Below are positions 7,978 to 17,435 of a stretch of DNA of 64,000 bases, one piece after another. The translations under genes and the position numbers were made by a program. Below the pieces are notes generated by a model. That model was not told the DNA's origin. It was given only the letters and a program-made list of their open reading frames with translations, and did not search any database. Every line of letters begins with the position of its first letter. Position 1 is the first letter of the stretch. Source of the DNA: Arenibacter echinorum (GTDB lineage: Bacteria; Bacteroidota; Bacteroidia; Flavobacteriales; Flavobacteriaceae). Location: assembly GCF_003259375.1 (NCBI RefSeq), contig NZ_QLLN01000001.1, forward strand, positions 163,360 to 227,359. The letters are read 5' to 3'.

Positions 7978-9093
7978 TTATTCCATAATAACCTTCCATT
8001 CAATTGTAGGATGTACTTTGGGAGCGGTGTAAGCGCCCAAGGCCACTAATTTTATTGTCAAGGTTTTCAACTTTTCCAAAGTTTTTATTTTTAGAGTTTT
8101 TGATTCCCCGGCTGGAATTTCAAAAACCGGAGAACTATCATAAAAAGTATAGCCCATAGCATTTTCAAATAATAGATCACTGCTGGATATGTTTTTAAGC
8201 TCCACTTCCAAAACCTGGGTCTTCTCAATATACTCTGCTTTCCCAATTTCAATGCTTGCCTGTAACAAGGGCTTAAGGTATTCGGCCTTCCCAACCAACA
8301 GTTCGTTATAAACTGCCACGGTTCTACCGGCAAAAAGAGCTTCCTTTAGTCCTTCTATGCTCTTGTCTTTGGCAAACACTAAGGTAATTGGCCTATGGTT
8401 CCCTTTTTGGGTGTAGCTCCAATCTATTAACCCATGAATGTCACTGGTGCCCATTATAGTTAAATTGTTCTCCAAGGCCAGGGCAAGTGATTCTTCGGAA
8501 TAATCCACAGTATTAATGACTTCAATACCGTGCAATTCCCCTTTTTTAATGCGCTCCTTTTGGAAATCACTTAAAATGGGAGTTCCAGCCGGACTTTGGG
8601 CATACCAGGCAGGATGGTTCCAAAATACAAAGGCATTTTGTTTTTTGGCCGTGCTAAAGGCATCCTTGGCATCTTCATGCAATAATTCGTTGGCATCTTT
8701 AATAAAAACGGCATTGTTATGTCCAACAGGTGCGGAACGTGTTATTTCAGAACCTGGGATTATTAAAAGGTCATGTTCCTTGGCTTCCTCCATGGCCAAA
8801 TGGTAGGCACGGTTACGATCCGGATGGGGAATATCCTCCTTGTGGGGCTGGTACTCCAAATGTTCGGTAAGGGATATGGCATCCAAATTTTCTCTAAGTG
8901 CCTCCTCTACTCTAATTGTAGGCCAAACACTGCCATCGGAAAATACACTGTGCATATGCAGGTCGGTCTTTAAGGTAACATATCCTTGTATATCGGGATA
9001 GGATAGGGGCTGTGTCCCGGAATGTGAATGGGTTTGGGCGCTTAAACTTAGGATAGAGAAAAGCGATGTCACTGCTACTATGGTAGTTTTCAT
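7978..9093 (-). CDS. Secreted PHP-domain phosphoesterase
   Basis: Starting at the ATG at 9093 gives 371 residues with a good signal peptide (MKTTIVAVTSLFSILSLSAQ); the longer frame to 9126 would spoil it. The PHP metal-binding signatures are clear: 'DLHMHSVFSDG' (HxH), 'ISLTEHLEY', 'IIPGSEIT', 'FVFWNHPAW' and 'GTSDIHG'. PHP proteins hydrolyse phosphate esters with two or three metals. The C-terminal 100 residues form a beta-rich domain. Periplasmic PHP proteins of this kind are annotated as phosphodiesterases in Bacteroidota, but the substrate is not evident. It is divergent from the DUF1801 gene at 9186. Confidence 0.82.
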   Translation of the reverse strand: MKTTIVAVTSLFSILSLSAQTHSHSGTQPLSYPDIQGYVTLKTDLHMHSVFSDGSVWPTIRVEEALRENLDAISLTEHLEYQPHKEDIPHPDRNRAYHLAMEEAKEHDLLIIPGSEITRSAPVGHNNAVFIKDANELLHEDAKDAFSTAKKQNAFVFWNHPAWYAQSPAGTPILSDFQKERIKKGELHGIEVINTVDYSEESLALALENNLTIMGTSDIHGLIDWSYTQKGNHRPITLVFAKDKSIEGLKEALFAGRTVAVYNELLVGKAEYLKPLLQASIEIGKAEYIEKTQVLEVELKNISSSDLLFENAMGYTFYDSSPVFEIPAGESKTLKIKTLEKLKTLTIKLVALGAYTAPKVHPTIEWKVIME

Positions 9094-9185
9094 TTTGGTT
9101 GTTTTTTCAAAAATAATGGATTGCATATCTTGAAAATAAATAAAAATATGTTCATTTGGTTAAGAAAAGGTAAATTAAGTCCGTT

Positions 9186-9542
9186 ATGAATCCAGCTGAA
9201 GAATATATCCTTAACCGGCCAGAGCCATACAGGGGCATTCTATTGTACCTCCAAGCGGTCATTGAAGGTACCATTCCAGGTGTGGAGTTAAAATTTAAAT
9301 ATAAGATCCCTTTTTACTACATCAACGGCAAGCCTTACTGCTATTTAAACCAAAGCAAGGATTATGTGGATCTGGGGTTCTGGAACGCGGCCCATTTAAG
9401 TGTGCATTTGGAGCAAATGAACACAGAAGGGCGAAAAATGATGAAATCCCTTCGTTACAGATCCCTCGAAGACATTGATACTGCCGTTTTAAAGGAAGTC
9501 CTGGAGGATGCCTATAGCGTTAAGGATAAAAAATTTTGGTAA
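9186..9542 (+). CDS. DUF1801 (YdhG-like) small protein
   Basis: This 118-residue cytoplasmic protein has the DUF1801 layout: 'PYRGILLYLQAVIEGTIPGVELKFKYKIPFYYINGKPYCYLN', then 'VDLGFWNAAHLSV', then a basic C-terminal segment 'KMMKSLRYRSLEDID'. The family is widespread, small and functionally uncharacterised; one branch is linked to iron chaperone activity in Bacillus. It is divergently transcribed from the PHP gene and has no operon partner. Confidence 0.82.
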   Translation: MNPAEEYILNRPEPYRGILLYLQAVIEGTIPGVELKFKYKIPFYYINGKPYCYLNQSKDYVDLGFWNAAHLSVHLEQMNTEGRKMMKSLRYRSLEDIDTAVLKEVLEDAYSVKDKKFW

Positions 9543-9608
9543 TAGAAATCTGCTCTTAAAGTCAGTATTAATCGTAAATAAGCCTGAAATTATGACAATT
9601 TTTTTTTG

Positions 9609-9662
9609 CTACTGACTACTGACTACTGACTACTGACCACTGACTACTGACCACTGACCACA
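9609..9662 (-). repeat. Heptamer tandem repeat (CAGTRGT), array 2
   Basis: About seven units, read on the minus strand as CAGTGGT and CAGTAGT. It ends 2 bases from the stop codon of the minus-strand sulfatase gene (stop at 9665-9667). Read in the sense of its upstream gene it has the same CAGTNNN orientation as array 1. Confidence 0.9.
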
Positions 9663-9664
9663 GA

Positions 9665-11272
9665 TTAATCCTCAATCAACCCCTTGTCCTTATAAAGCTG
9701 AATATATTGGTTGCTCAGGGTATCAGAATCCTTGTATTTTTTCCTTAGCTCATTCAGTTTCTCCTTCAATTCAGATACCACTTGGGCATAATCTGGATCG
9801 TTATATACATTGTTGAGTTCCTGAGGGTCTTTTTCGCGGTCATAGAGTTCCCATACATCTACATCGTAATAGAAGTGTATTAATTTAAACTCCTTGGTGG
9901 CAATGCCATAGTGGCGTTTTACCGCATGTTCCGCTGGATATTCGTAATAGTGGTAATAAACGGCATCCCTATCCCATTTTTCCTTTTCCCCTTTCAGCAA
10001 AGGCACTAAACTTTTTCCTTGCATGTCTTCAGGAGCTATTACACCGGCAACTTCCAAAAAGGTCTGGGCAAAATCCAGATTCTGTACCATTTCATCCTCC
10101 GTGGTACCTGGAGTGATTACATTGGGCCATTTTATAAGTAGCGGGGTTTTAAAAGATTCATTGTACATAAAGCGCTTGTCGAACCAACCGTGCTCCCCCA
10201 GGTAAAAGCCTTGGTCGGAGGTATATACCACCAAAGTATTTTCGGTAAGTCCCTCATTCTCCAAATAGTCCAATACCCTCCCTACATTTTCATCAACCGC
10301 AGCAATGGTACCTAAATAATCCTGCATATACCGTTGGTATTTCCAAACCATTAGTGTAGAATCGTTCATATTGCCGTACTCCTTTTTAAATGCCTCGTTA
10401 ATAGGGCCGTATATTTTATCCCATTCCGCTCTTTGTTCAGGATTAAATTTGTTTAGGCCTCCAATGCCCAAATGTTCCTCAATATTTAATTCTTCCAGTA
10501 CAGCGTCAGTTATCTTTAGGTCATAGCGCAGCGTCATATGCTTAAGTATGTTCATTTCAGCAGGTCCTGCCGTAGTTTCACGTGTAGCGTAATCGTCGAA
10601 CAAAGTCGCCGGTAAAGGATAGGTTTTCTTAGTGAATTCTTTATAATGTCTTGGTGCTGGCATCCAGGACCTATGTGGAGCCTTGTGCAAATACATCAAC
10701 ATAAAAGGCTTTTTTGTATCCCTACGGTTTTGTAGCCAATCCAAGGTGAGGTCGGTGGTAATATCCGTAACATAACCCGTAACGGTGGTGTCCCCGGTAG
10801 CCGTAATAAAACGGGGGTTGTAATAATCTCCCTGTCCCGGTAGAATCTTAAATTCGTCGAAACCCTTGGGGTTGTTCCCAAAATGGAGCTTCCCGAACAT
10901 AGCGGTCTGGTAGCCGGCCTTTTGTAACAATTGCGGAAAGGTAACATTGGTGGTGTCAAATGGAGAGATGTTATCTATCTTCCCGTTGATGTGACTATGC
11001 TTTCCAGTCAGGATAACGGCGCGCGACGGTGCACAAATGGAATTGGTAACACTGGCATTGGTAAAGAGCATACCTTCCTTGGCGATTCTGTCTATATTGG
11101 GGGTGTTAATGAGCCTGTCATCATAGGCACTAATGGCCTGATAAGCATGGTCATCGGACATGATGAAAACTATATTCGGCTTTTTTGAAATTTGCTCTTT
11201 TGCTTCCTGCTTACAGGAGGTAAATAATAAAAAATATGCTCCAAAAATGAGATAAAAAAGAATGCGGTTCAT
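9665..11272 (-). CDS. S1-family sulfatase, lipoprotein
   Basis: The 535-residue enzyme has a lipoprotein signal ending at Cys20 (LFTSCKQ) and would sit in the cell envelope. The type I sulfatase signature is C80-A-P-S-R followed by AVILTGKHSH; Cys80 should be converted to formylglycine. Metal ligands are D40-D41 (IMSDDHA) and the later 'SDQGFYLGEHGWFDK' block. 'YQTAMFGKLHFG' and 'GQGDYYNPRFI' recall sulfatases acting on N-acetylglucosamine-6-sulfate or similar sugars, but the subfamily is an inference. It lies alone, outside the alginate locus; alginate carries no sulfate, so it serves another glycan. The gene ends at a heptamer array. Confidence 0.88.
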   Translation of the reverse strand: MNRILFYLIFGAYFLLFTSCKQEAKEQISKKPNIVFIMSDDHAYQAISAYDDRLINTPNIDRIAKEGMLFTNASVTNSICAPSRAVILTGKHSHINGKIDNISPFDTTNVTFPQLLQKAGYQTAMFGKLHFGNNPKGFDEFKILPGQGDYYNPRFITATGDTTVTGYVTDITTDLTLDWLQNRRDTKKPFMLMYLHKAPHRSWMPAPRHYKEFTKKTYPLPATLFDDYATRETTAGPAEMNILKHMTLRYDLKITDAVLEELNIEEHLGIGGLNKFNPEQRAEWDKIYGPINEAFKKEYGNMNDSTLMVWKYQRYMQDYLGTIAAVDENVGRVLDYLENEGLTENTLVVYTSDQGFYLGEHGWFDKRFMYNESFKTPLLIKWPNVITPGTTEDEMVQNLDFAQTFLEVAGVIAPEDMQGKSLVPLLKGEKEKWDRDAVYYHYYEYPAEHAVKRHYGIATKEFKLIHFYYDVDVWELYDREKDPQELNNVYNDPDYAQVVSELKEKLNELRKKYKDSDTLSNQYIQLYKDKGLIED

Positions 11273-11578
11273 TAGTAATGATTATGGTGATATTAGAAAA
11301 AACCTGTACCAACTTTTAATTGGATATATAAGTTGGGTTTACGGCAAATTTATGTTTTTACGGTACCAATGGCAACAAAATACTTTATAAGAAACTTAAA
11401 AAAATCTTGGCAGTTCGGGGTTGGGTCTATTGTAGATTTGGTGCTAGGGATAAATTTATATCTGAATTATTAGGCCGTCTTGCAGAATTTAAATCATTTG
11501 TTCAATAAAAATGCCGCACGGGAAAGTGAGGCATTTTAAAATAACTTCGTTTAAAGCTTTTACGTTTTGAAGTTGAAT
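11273..11578. other. Intergenic region between kdsA and the sulfatase
   Basis: About 306 bases. It contains the kdsA terminator at 11508-11537 and presumably the sulfatase promoter near 11280-11400. No further gene or repeat is visible. Confidence 0.4.
11508..11537 (-). terminator. kdsA terminator
   Basis: AAAATGCC (11508-11515) pairs with GGCATTTT (11530-11537). Read on the minus strand the stem is followed by a T-rich tail. It lies about 40 bases beyond the kdsA stop codon. Confidence 0.65.
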
Positions 11579-12397
11579 TTATAGGGAATTTACCGTTTTG
11601 CGTATGGCCACCAAATTGGTCAATAATTTTTCCAGATGATCCAAATGCAGCATATTGGCACCATCGCTTTTGGCATTGGCAGGGTCAAAATGGGTCTCCA
11701 TAAAAATTCCATCGACACCAGTAACAATACCGGCACGGGCAATGGTCTCTATCATATCCGGTCTTCCTCCGGTTACCCCTGAAGACTGATTGGGCTGTTG
11801 TAGGGAATGGGTAACATCCAAGACTACCGGTGCATACTGCTTCATAGTTGGGATGCCACGGAAATCCACAATCATATCCTGGTAGCCGAACATGGTACCC
11901 CTGTCCGTCACCATAACCTGTTCATTGTTGGAATCCAAGACTTTTTGTACCGCGTGCTTCATGCTCTCCGGGCTCATAAATTGCCCTTTTTTTAAATTCA
12001 CCACTTTTCCGGTTTCGGCCGCTGCCACCACCAAGTCGGTCTGACGCACCAAAAAGGCTGGTATCTGCAATACGTCTACGTATTCGGCGGCCATATGGGC
12101 ATCCGATATTTCATGAATGTCGGTTATAGTCGGAACCTTAAAGGTTTCGGATACTTTTTTCAAAATTTTCAAGGCCTTTTCATCCCCTATGCCCGTAAAG
12201 GAATCTACCCTACTGCGGTTGGCCTTTTTAAAACTTCCCTTAAAAACGTAGGGAATATTAAGTTTATCGGTAATGGAAACTACCTTTTCCGCGATGCGCA
12301 TCGCCATTTCTTCCCCCTCGATGGCGCAGGGGCCACAGAGTAGAAAAAAGTTGTTGCTTTTGGTATGTCTTAGTTGAGGTATGAGTTCTAGATTCAT
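11579..12397 (-). CDS. kdsA: 3-deoxy-8-phosphooctulonate synthase (KDO-8-P synthase)
   Basis: KdsA condenses phosphoenolpyruvate with arabinose-5-phosphate to make KDO-8-phosphate, the first committed step to the KDO of lipid A inner core. The 272 residues match the usual length. Conserved blocks are present in order: 'LCGPCAIEGEE' near residue 22, 'FKGSFKKANRS' around 54-64, 'KKGQFMSPE', 'VTDRGTMFGYQDMIVDFR' and 'DVTHSLQQPNQSSGVTGGRPDM'. It is cytoplasmic. A -7 promoter element TATCTTTG lies at 12422-12415 on the minus strand, about 20 bases before the start, divergent from typA. Confidence 0.96.
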   Translation of the reverse strand: MNLELIPQLRHTKSNNFFLLCGPCAIEGEEMAMRIAEKVVSITDKLNIPYVFKGSFKKANRSRVDSFTGIGDEKALKILKKVSETFKVPTITDIHEISDAHMAAEYVDVLQIPAFLVRQTDLVVAAAETGKVVNLKKGQFMSPESMKHAVQKVLDSNNEQVMVTDRGTMFGYQDMIVDFRGIPTMKQYAPVVLDVTHSLQQPNQSSGVTGGRPDMIETIARAGIVTGVDGIFMETHFDPANAKSDGANMLHLDHLEKLLTNLVAIRKTVNSL

Positions 12398-12491
12398 CGA
12401 TCTTAATTTTGATGCAAAGATAGTGGAATTTGAGTGTTATTGGTATTTAGTAAAACTGCTTCACTATCAATAAGATAAGAAAAATTGGGCT

Positions 12492-12525
12492 TTTGTAGTT
12501 GGCGTAAAAAAAATGAGTATCTTTG
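12492..12525 (+). promoter_or_regulatory. typA promoter
   Basis: A Bacteroidota-type promoter: -7 element TATCTTTG at 12518-12525 and TTTG at 12492-12495, 22 bases apart. The typA start codon follows 41 bases downstream. Confidence 0.6.
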
Positions 12526-12566
12526 CGCCCGCATTTAGGGTGCTTAGATGCGTTTAAAATCATATT

Positions 12567-14366
12567 ATGGGAGTTACAAAAAACATAGCTATTATAGCCC
12601 ACGTTGACCACGGTAAAACCACTTTGGTAGATAAAATAATGTATCACTGTCAATTATTTAGGGAGAACCAGAATACTGGGGACCTAATATTGGACAACAA
12701 CGACTTGGAACGTGAAAGGGGTATTACCATTACCTCCAAGAACGTTTCCGTAGTTTACAAGGATACCAAGATCAACATTATAGATACCCCTGGTCACGCC
12801 GATTTTGGAGGTGAAGTAGAGCGTGTACTAAACATGGCAGATGGCGTACTTTTGTTGGTGGATGCTTTTGAAGGTCCTATGCCGCAAACCCGATTTGTAC
12901 TCCAAAAGGCGATAGATCTTGGTCTAAAGCCTTGTGTTGTTATCAACAAGGTTGATAAAGAAAACTGTACACCAGAGGAAGTACATGAGAAAGTTTTTGA
13001 CCTTATGTTCGAGCTTGGTGCTGAAGAATGGCAATTGGATTTTCCAACAGTATATGGTTCTGCAAAGAACAATTGGATGAGCGATGATTGGAAAAACCAG
13101 ACCGAGAACATTGAGCCGTTGTTGGATATGGTTATTGAGCATGTCCCAACTTTTGAGCCTAAGGAAGGGAATACGCAAATGTTGATTACTTCTTTGGATT
13201 TCTCTTCTTTTACCGGTAGGATCGCTATTGGTAGATTGCAAAGAGGTACTTTGAAAGAAGGTCAACAAGTATCTTTGGTCAAAAGAAACGGAAACATTGT
13301 AAAGTCGAAAATTAAGGAACTTTATACCTTCGAAGGAATGGGCCGTTTAAAGGTTCAGGAAGTAGCCACCGGAGATATTTGTGCTTTGGTAGGTATCGAA
13401 GGTTTCGAAATTGGTGATACTGTTGCTGATATTGAAAATCCAGAAGGCTTAAAAACAATTGCTATTGATGAGCCAACTATGAGTATGTTGTTTACCATCA
13501 ACGACAGTCCGTTTTTTGGTAAGGATGGGAAATTTGTTACTTCTCGTCATATTAAAGACCGTTTAGCGCGAGAGTTGGAAAAAAACTTGGCATTGCGAGT
13601 TAATGAGACTGATAGTGCGGATAAATTTTTAGTATTTGGTAGAGGTGTATTGCATTTATCAGTATTAATAGAGACAATGCGTCGTGAAGGTTACGAAATG
13701 CAAATTGGTCAGCCACAGGTTATTATAAAAGAAATTGATGGGCAAAAATGTGAGCCAATTGAGCAATTAACTATTGATCTACCTGAAGAAGTTTCTGGAA
13801 GGGCAGTGGAAATGGTGTCTATCCGTAAAGGGGAGATGACCAGTATGGAAGCTAAAGGAAATCGTATGATTTGCGAATTCCTGATTCCATCAAGAGGTAT
13901 TATCGGTTTAAGAAATCAATTGTTGACGGCTACAGCTGGTGAAGCTATAATGTCACATAGATTTTTAGAGTACCAACCTATGAAAGGAGATATTCCTCAA
14001 CGTCAAAATGGTTCATTAGTTTCAATGGAATTGGGAAAATCCATTCCTTATTCTATAGATAAATTACAGGATAGAGGTAAGTTTTTTGTTGATCCTGGTG
14101 AGGATATTTACGAAGGACAGGTTATTGGTGAAAACTCTAGAGGGGATGACATGACCATTAATATTACCAAAACCAAAAAATTATCGAATGTTCGTTCTTC
14201 CGGTGCTGATGATAAAGCTAAAATTGTACCTGCCATTAAATTTTCATTGGAAGAGGCGTTGGAATATATTCAAAAAGATGAATATGTTGAGGTAACGCCA
14301 AAACATATCCGTTTAAGGAAAATATATTTAACGGAAAATGATCGCAAGCGTAATAAAATAGCATAA
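12567..14366 (+). CDS. typA: Translational GTPase TypA/BipA
   Basis: TypA is a ribosome-binding GTPase related to EF-G, needed for ribosome assembly and stress or low-temperature growth. The 599 residues match the family. GTPase motifs are AHVDHGKTT (residues 11-19), RGIT in switch I, DTPGHADF and NKVD. They are followed by the EF-Tu-like domain II, EF-G-like domains III and V, and the TypA-specific C-terminal domain ([27 protein letters not shown]). The ATG at 12567 leads straight into the conserved [11 protein letters not shown], so the start is secure. It has its own promoter at 12492-12525 and two hairpin terminators behind it. Confidence 0.96.
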   Translation: MGVTKNIAIIAHVDHGKTTLVDKIMYHCQLFRENQNTGDLILDNNDLERERGITITSKNVSVVYKDTKINIIDTPGHADFGGEVERVLNMADGVLLLVDAFEGPMPQTRFVLQKAIDLGLKPCVVINKVDKENCTPEEVHEKVFDLMFELGAEEWQLDFPTVYGSAKNNWMSDDWKNQTENIEPLLDMVIEHVPTFEPKEGNTQMLITSLDFSSFTGRIAIGRLQRGTLKEGQQVSLVKRNGNIVKSKIKELYTFEGMGRLKVQEVATGDICALVGIEGFEIGDTVADIENPEGLKTIAIDEPTMSMLFTINDSPFFGKDGKFVTSRHIKDRLARELEKNLALRVNETDSADKFLVFGRGVLHLSVLIETMRREGYEMQIGQPQVIIKEIDGQKCEPIEQLTIDLPEEVSGRAVEMVSIRKGEMTSMEAKGNRMICEFLIPSRGIIGLRNQLLTATAGEAIMSHRFLEYQPMKGDIPQRQNGSLVSMELGKSIPYSIDKLQDRGKFFVDPGEDIYEGQVIGENSRGDDMTINITKTKKLSNVRSSGADDKAKIVPAIKFSLEEALEYIQKDEYVEVTPKHIRLRKIYLTENDRKRNKIA

Positions 14367-14370
14367 GTAG

Positions 14371-14399
14371 AAAAGTCTCTTTTTAAAGGGGCTTTTTTT
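14371..14399 (+). terminator. typA terminator
   Basis: AAGTCTCTTT pairs with AAAGGGGCTT (with G-U pairs), and a run of T follows at 14392-14399. It starts 5 bases after the typA stop codon. Confidence 0.7.
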
Positions 14400-14420
14400 G
14401 CCAATTCATATATACTATGA

Positions 14421-14438
14421 GCCACCTTTTAAGGTGGC
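14421..14438 (+). terminator. Second terminator after typA
   Basis: GCCACCTT and AAGGTGGC form a perfect stem, followed by TTTTT. It backs up the first terminator. Confidence 0.7.
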
Positions 14439-14673
14439 TTTTTGGTTACCGGACGTTTGTTAATTCTATTTTATCTAATGGGCCATTGTAAAATCAGTCT
14501 AGGAAATTGTCATTTTGACCACTTGGATTAAGAAATCACTAAAATTTTGGGCTACATTTTCCTACTTTCTGAATAATTTGAACTAAGCCTATTTTTCTTC
14601 ACTTCGGATATGAATTTTAGTTAATTTAAAGTTGAATTTCACCTTAATTCGGCCTAAACAAAATTTACAAAAT

Positions 14674-15462
14674 ATGCAACTAGAAGGAAAAAATGTACTC
14701 ATCACAGGTGGTACTAGAGGGATTGGAAAATGTATGATACAGGAATTGGTAAAAGGTGGTGTACGCCATATTGCCGTAATAGCCCGTGATAAGCAAAATT
14801 TAAAACAGCTATCCGAAGAATTTGAGGATGTTAAGTTTATGCGCATTGCTGGCGATGTGGGAGATATTGAAGTTTTACGGGAGGCCGCGGCACGTATAGA
14901 AGACAAATGGGGGCATTTGGATATCTTGATAAACAATGCAGGAATAGTATCTGCAGGTCCTTTAGAGGATATACAGGATGAAGATCTGTATGATCAAGTA
15001 GCGGTAAATATTACAGCTGTGCTTTTGCTCACTAAATATTGCATACCGCTTTTAAAAACATCCAAAGAAGCTGCAATTTTAAACATATCTTCTGGTTTGG
15101 GTCTGATAGGCATGCCGTTTTATGCGGCCTATGGAAGCACTAAGGCTGCGGTACGTCAATTCTCGGATTCCATGCGAAGGGAACTTGCCCCGTTCAATAT
15201 AAGTGTTACCTGCTCTTTTCCGACCGCAACTGATACGGATATGATGAAGAAATTTAAAGGTAGAGTGATGGATTCTCCGGAATTTGTGGCCCAACGCTCA
15301 ATAGAAGGATTACTGAATAAAGAATTACATGTAATCTTTGGCGGTGAGGAACGACTGAAGGAAGATGTCATGAATTTTGAGGCGCCTGAAGAATTTGATA
15401 AAATGGTGGCACAGAATTATGAGGTTCGAAAACAAGCAAGTTTAGGACATAAAGCCGTTTAG
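14674..15462 (+). CDS. Short-chain dehydrogenase/reductase
   Basis: From the ATG at 14674 the product is 262 residues, the normal SDR size; the frame is open to 14632 but that part is not SDR-like. The Rossmann motif is TGGTRGIG (about residues 10-17), followed by 'NNAG' near 88, the catalytic Ser in 'NISSGLG' and the Y-x-x-x-K in 'YAAYGSTKAA'. It reduces or oxidises an alcohol with NAD(P)H in the cytoplasm. The C-terminal part (FPTATDTDMM, then an EGLLNKE segment) resembles DltE-type SDRs, a weak hint. It precedes the lipoprotein gene by 40 bases and may be co-transcribed. The substrate is unknown. Confidence 0.85.
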   Translation: MQLEGKNVLITGGTRGIGKCMIQELVKGGVRHIAVIARDKQNLKQLSEEFEDVKFMRIAGDVGDIEVLREAAARIEDKWGHLDILINNAGIVSAGPLEDIQDEDLYDQVAVNITAVLLLTKYCIPLLKTSKEAAILNISSGLGLIGMPFYAAYGSTKAAVRQFSDSMRRELAPFNISVTCSFPTATDTDMMKKFKGRVMDSPEFVAQRSIEGLLNKELHVIFGGEERLKEDVMNFEAPEEFDKMVAQNYEVRKQASLGHKAV

Positions 15463-15502
15463 TCCTAACGCTAAAACTAATAGTGAAAAAGAATAATTCA
15501 AT

Positions 15503-16411
15503 ATGAAGTATACGCTTATCTATGCAGTAATAATATGTAGTTCTTTGTTGTCCTGTAAGGAGGCCACCAAAACAAAACAGGATGTTGTTGAGACCAATTT
15601 GGTTAAAGAAGCCAATCCTAGTCTGATTCCAATTTCTTGGGTGAATAATAGGGTTGAAAAGGCAAAAAAGAGACTTGATAATTCTGAGGCCGGTAAAGTT
15701 GTTTGGGATGCCATGGAAGCGATGGGGGGCTTAAATAAATGGTATAGCAATGGCTATTTGTCCTTTAGATTCAACTATCAACCTTTGGACGGTTCCGAAC
15801 CTCGGGATACCTATCAAACTATAGATACATGGAGCAATAAAGCGAGACACCGTAGTGTTACGGACAGTACCGCTATATATGGATGGGATGGAAAAAATGC
15901 TTGGGTAACAGCCAAGGATAGTGCCACTTTTAAATATAATCTGCGTTTTTGGGCCTTGACCCCTTTATATCTTGCCGCACAGCCTCTAGTGTTGGACGGG
16001 GAGGGTGTTAATTTGGAATTGTTGCCACAGATTAATTATAAGGATAAACCACAAGATGTGGTAAAGGTAACCTTTGAGTCAGGGACAGGTGATGCGCCCG
16101 ACGATTATTATATTTTGTATTTTGATGCTAAAACCCACCTTTTATCAGCGCTACGTTATATAGTTTCCTATCCGGGATATTTTCCCAATGGCGGAAATAA
16201 TCCTGAAAAGTTTATGGAATTGGTAAGTAGTACTACCGTCGAAGGTATAAATTTTCCTTTAAAATTCAACACCTATTGGTCCACAGATGACGGCCAACCA
16301 AAGGGAGAAGCTATCACGACCATTGAATTGAGCGATATTGAATTCAAAAATACATTGGAAGAAGGTTTTTTTGAACGCCCAGATGGCGGGAAGGTCTTGG
16401 AGGGTCTATAA
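15503..16411 (+). CDS. Envelope lipoprotein, DUF6503-like
   Basis: The 302-residue protein has a lipoprotein signal (MKYTLIYAVIICSSLLSCKE; Cys18). The rest is beta-rich and resembles LolA/LppX-fold lipoproteins: 'VVWDAMEAMGGLNKWYSNGYLSF', 'VWVTAKDSATF', 'YYILYFDAKTHLLSALRY'. I place it with the DUF6503 group from memory, not from a search. No catalytic site is apparent. It lies 40 bases downstream of the SDR gene and is followed by a strong terminator, so the two probably form one transcript. Confidence 0.65.
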   Translation: MKYTLIYAVIICSSLLSCKEATKTKQDVVETNLVKEANPSLIPISWVNNRVEKAKKRLDNSEAGKVVWDAMEAMGGLNKWYSNGYLSFRFNYQPLDGSEPRDTYQTIDTWSNKARHRSVTDSTAIYGWDGKNAWVTAKDSATFKYNLRFWALTPLYLAAQPLVLDGEGVNLELLPQINYKDKPQDVVKVTFESGTGDAPDDYYILYFDAKTHLLSALRYIVSYPGYFPNGGNNPEKFMELVSSTTVEGINFPLKFNTYWSTDDGQPKGEAITTIELSDIEFKNTLEEGFFERPDGGKVLEGL

Positions 16412-16416
16412 TTCAT

Positions 16417-16460
16417 AAAAAAGAGGTGATTTTCTATCCTTGAAAATCACCTCTTTTTTA
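16417..16460 (+). terminator. Strong terminator, possibly bidirectional
   Basis: GAGGTGATTTTC (16423-16434) and GAAAATCACCTC (16442-16453) form a perfect 12-bp stem flanked by A-rich and T-rich runs. It can stop transcription from both sides, which suits the convergent genes here. Confidence 0.9.
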
Positions 16461-16536
16461 TTGCGTATGTTCTGAAATTGCATTGTATTTCGGGGGTTGC
16501 TTTTTATCATTATATGCTACATGCTAAAATCTTCCC

Positions 16537-17289
16537 TTATTGTAAAACTCCCTTTTTGTTGAAGGCAGCGGCCGCTGCGCCAATAATGCCAGCATGATTT
16601 TGCAATTCTGCAGGAATTACGGGGGTTTCAATGCTGATATAATCCTTGAACTCGTCCCAATCTTTGGAGGTGCCTCCTCCTAATATAATTAGATCCGGAG
16701 ATACGATCAATTCAACAAACTCCAAGAAGACATTAAACCGTTTGCCCCATTTCTTATAAGTAAGTTCTTCTCTTTCCTTAGCTGAAGCCGCCGCCCAAAG
16801 TTCAATTTTATCATATTTTTTATACGGAATCTGGCCCAATTCAAAATTTGGTATCAATTCACCATTGTAAAAGGCACCACTGCCCAAGCCCGTTCCTATA
16901 GTGATCATCAGCACAAGACCTTCCTTGCCCCGGCCTACGCCAAAATTCATAGAAGCGTATCCTGCGGCATCGGCATCGTTTACCACAGTAACCGGTAATC
17001 CCGTTGCCTCACTGAACAATGCATTAACGTTTACACCGGCCCACCTTTTATGAAGATTTCCTGGAGTCTTACAGATGCCATTTTTTATAACTGTTGGAAA
17101 TCCACAGCCTATGGGTCCGCTATAATCAAAATGTTTTACAATTTTGGCTACTACTTCGGCCATGGGTTTTGGTTTTCTCGATTTTGGAGTCGGTATCCTA
17201 AACCGCTCCGTTATCATTTCACCAGTTTCCATATTCACTAAAGCTCCTTTTATGCCCGAGCCACCGACATCTATTCCTAGGATTTCCAT
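16537..17289 (-). CDS. ppgK: Polyphosphate glucokinase (ROK family)
   Basis: The enzyme phosphorylates glucose using polyphosphate or ATP. The 250-residue length and N-terminal 'ILGIDVGGSGIKGALV' phosphate-binding segment fit PpgK. 'NDADAAGYASMNFG' carries the catalytic Asp, and 'LMITIGTGLGSGAFYNGELIPNFELGQ' is the adenosine/sugar-binding region. 'KWGKRFNVFLEFVELIVSPDLIILGGG' is typical of the PpgK branch of ROK kinases. The usual ROK zinc motif is absent, as in other PpgK proteins. It is cytoplasmic and transcribed alone, ending about 80 bases from a bidirectional terminator. Confidence 0.88.
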   Translation of the reverse strand: MEILGIDVGGSGIKGALVNMETGEMITERFRIPTPKSRKPKPMAEVVAKIVKHFDYSGPIGCGFPTVIKNGICKTPGNLHKRWAGVNVNALFSEATGLPVTVVNDADAAGYASMNFGVGRGKEGLVLMITIGTGLGSGAFYNGELIPNFELGQIPYKKYDKIELWAAASAKEREELTYKKWGKRFNVFLEFVELIVSPDLIILGGGTSKDWDEFKDYISIETPVIPAELQNHAGIIGAAAAAFNKKGVLQ

Positions 17290-17435
17290 GTATTATATTG
17301 ATGTATTTGTAAACAAAGTAACAAAAAACTTTTGGGAGTTGTAGTATGCATAGTTCTAGGACAGACTTTTGTAGTCCTGTGGTGCCTTACTTATATAAAA
17401 TTACTACAATAGCCCTTGTAGTTCTGCATAATTAT

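Noticed and set aside
7850-9662. Heptamer arrays as a CRISPR
   Set aside because: The units are 7 bases without spacers, and there are no cas genes.
12567-14366. Mosaic origin of typA, because its second half is more AT-rich in codon choice
   Set aside because: The shift is mild and gradual by eye and the protein is well conserved throughout; without a computed profile it is not a finding.
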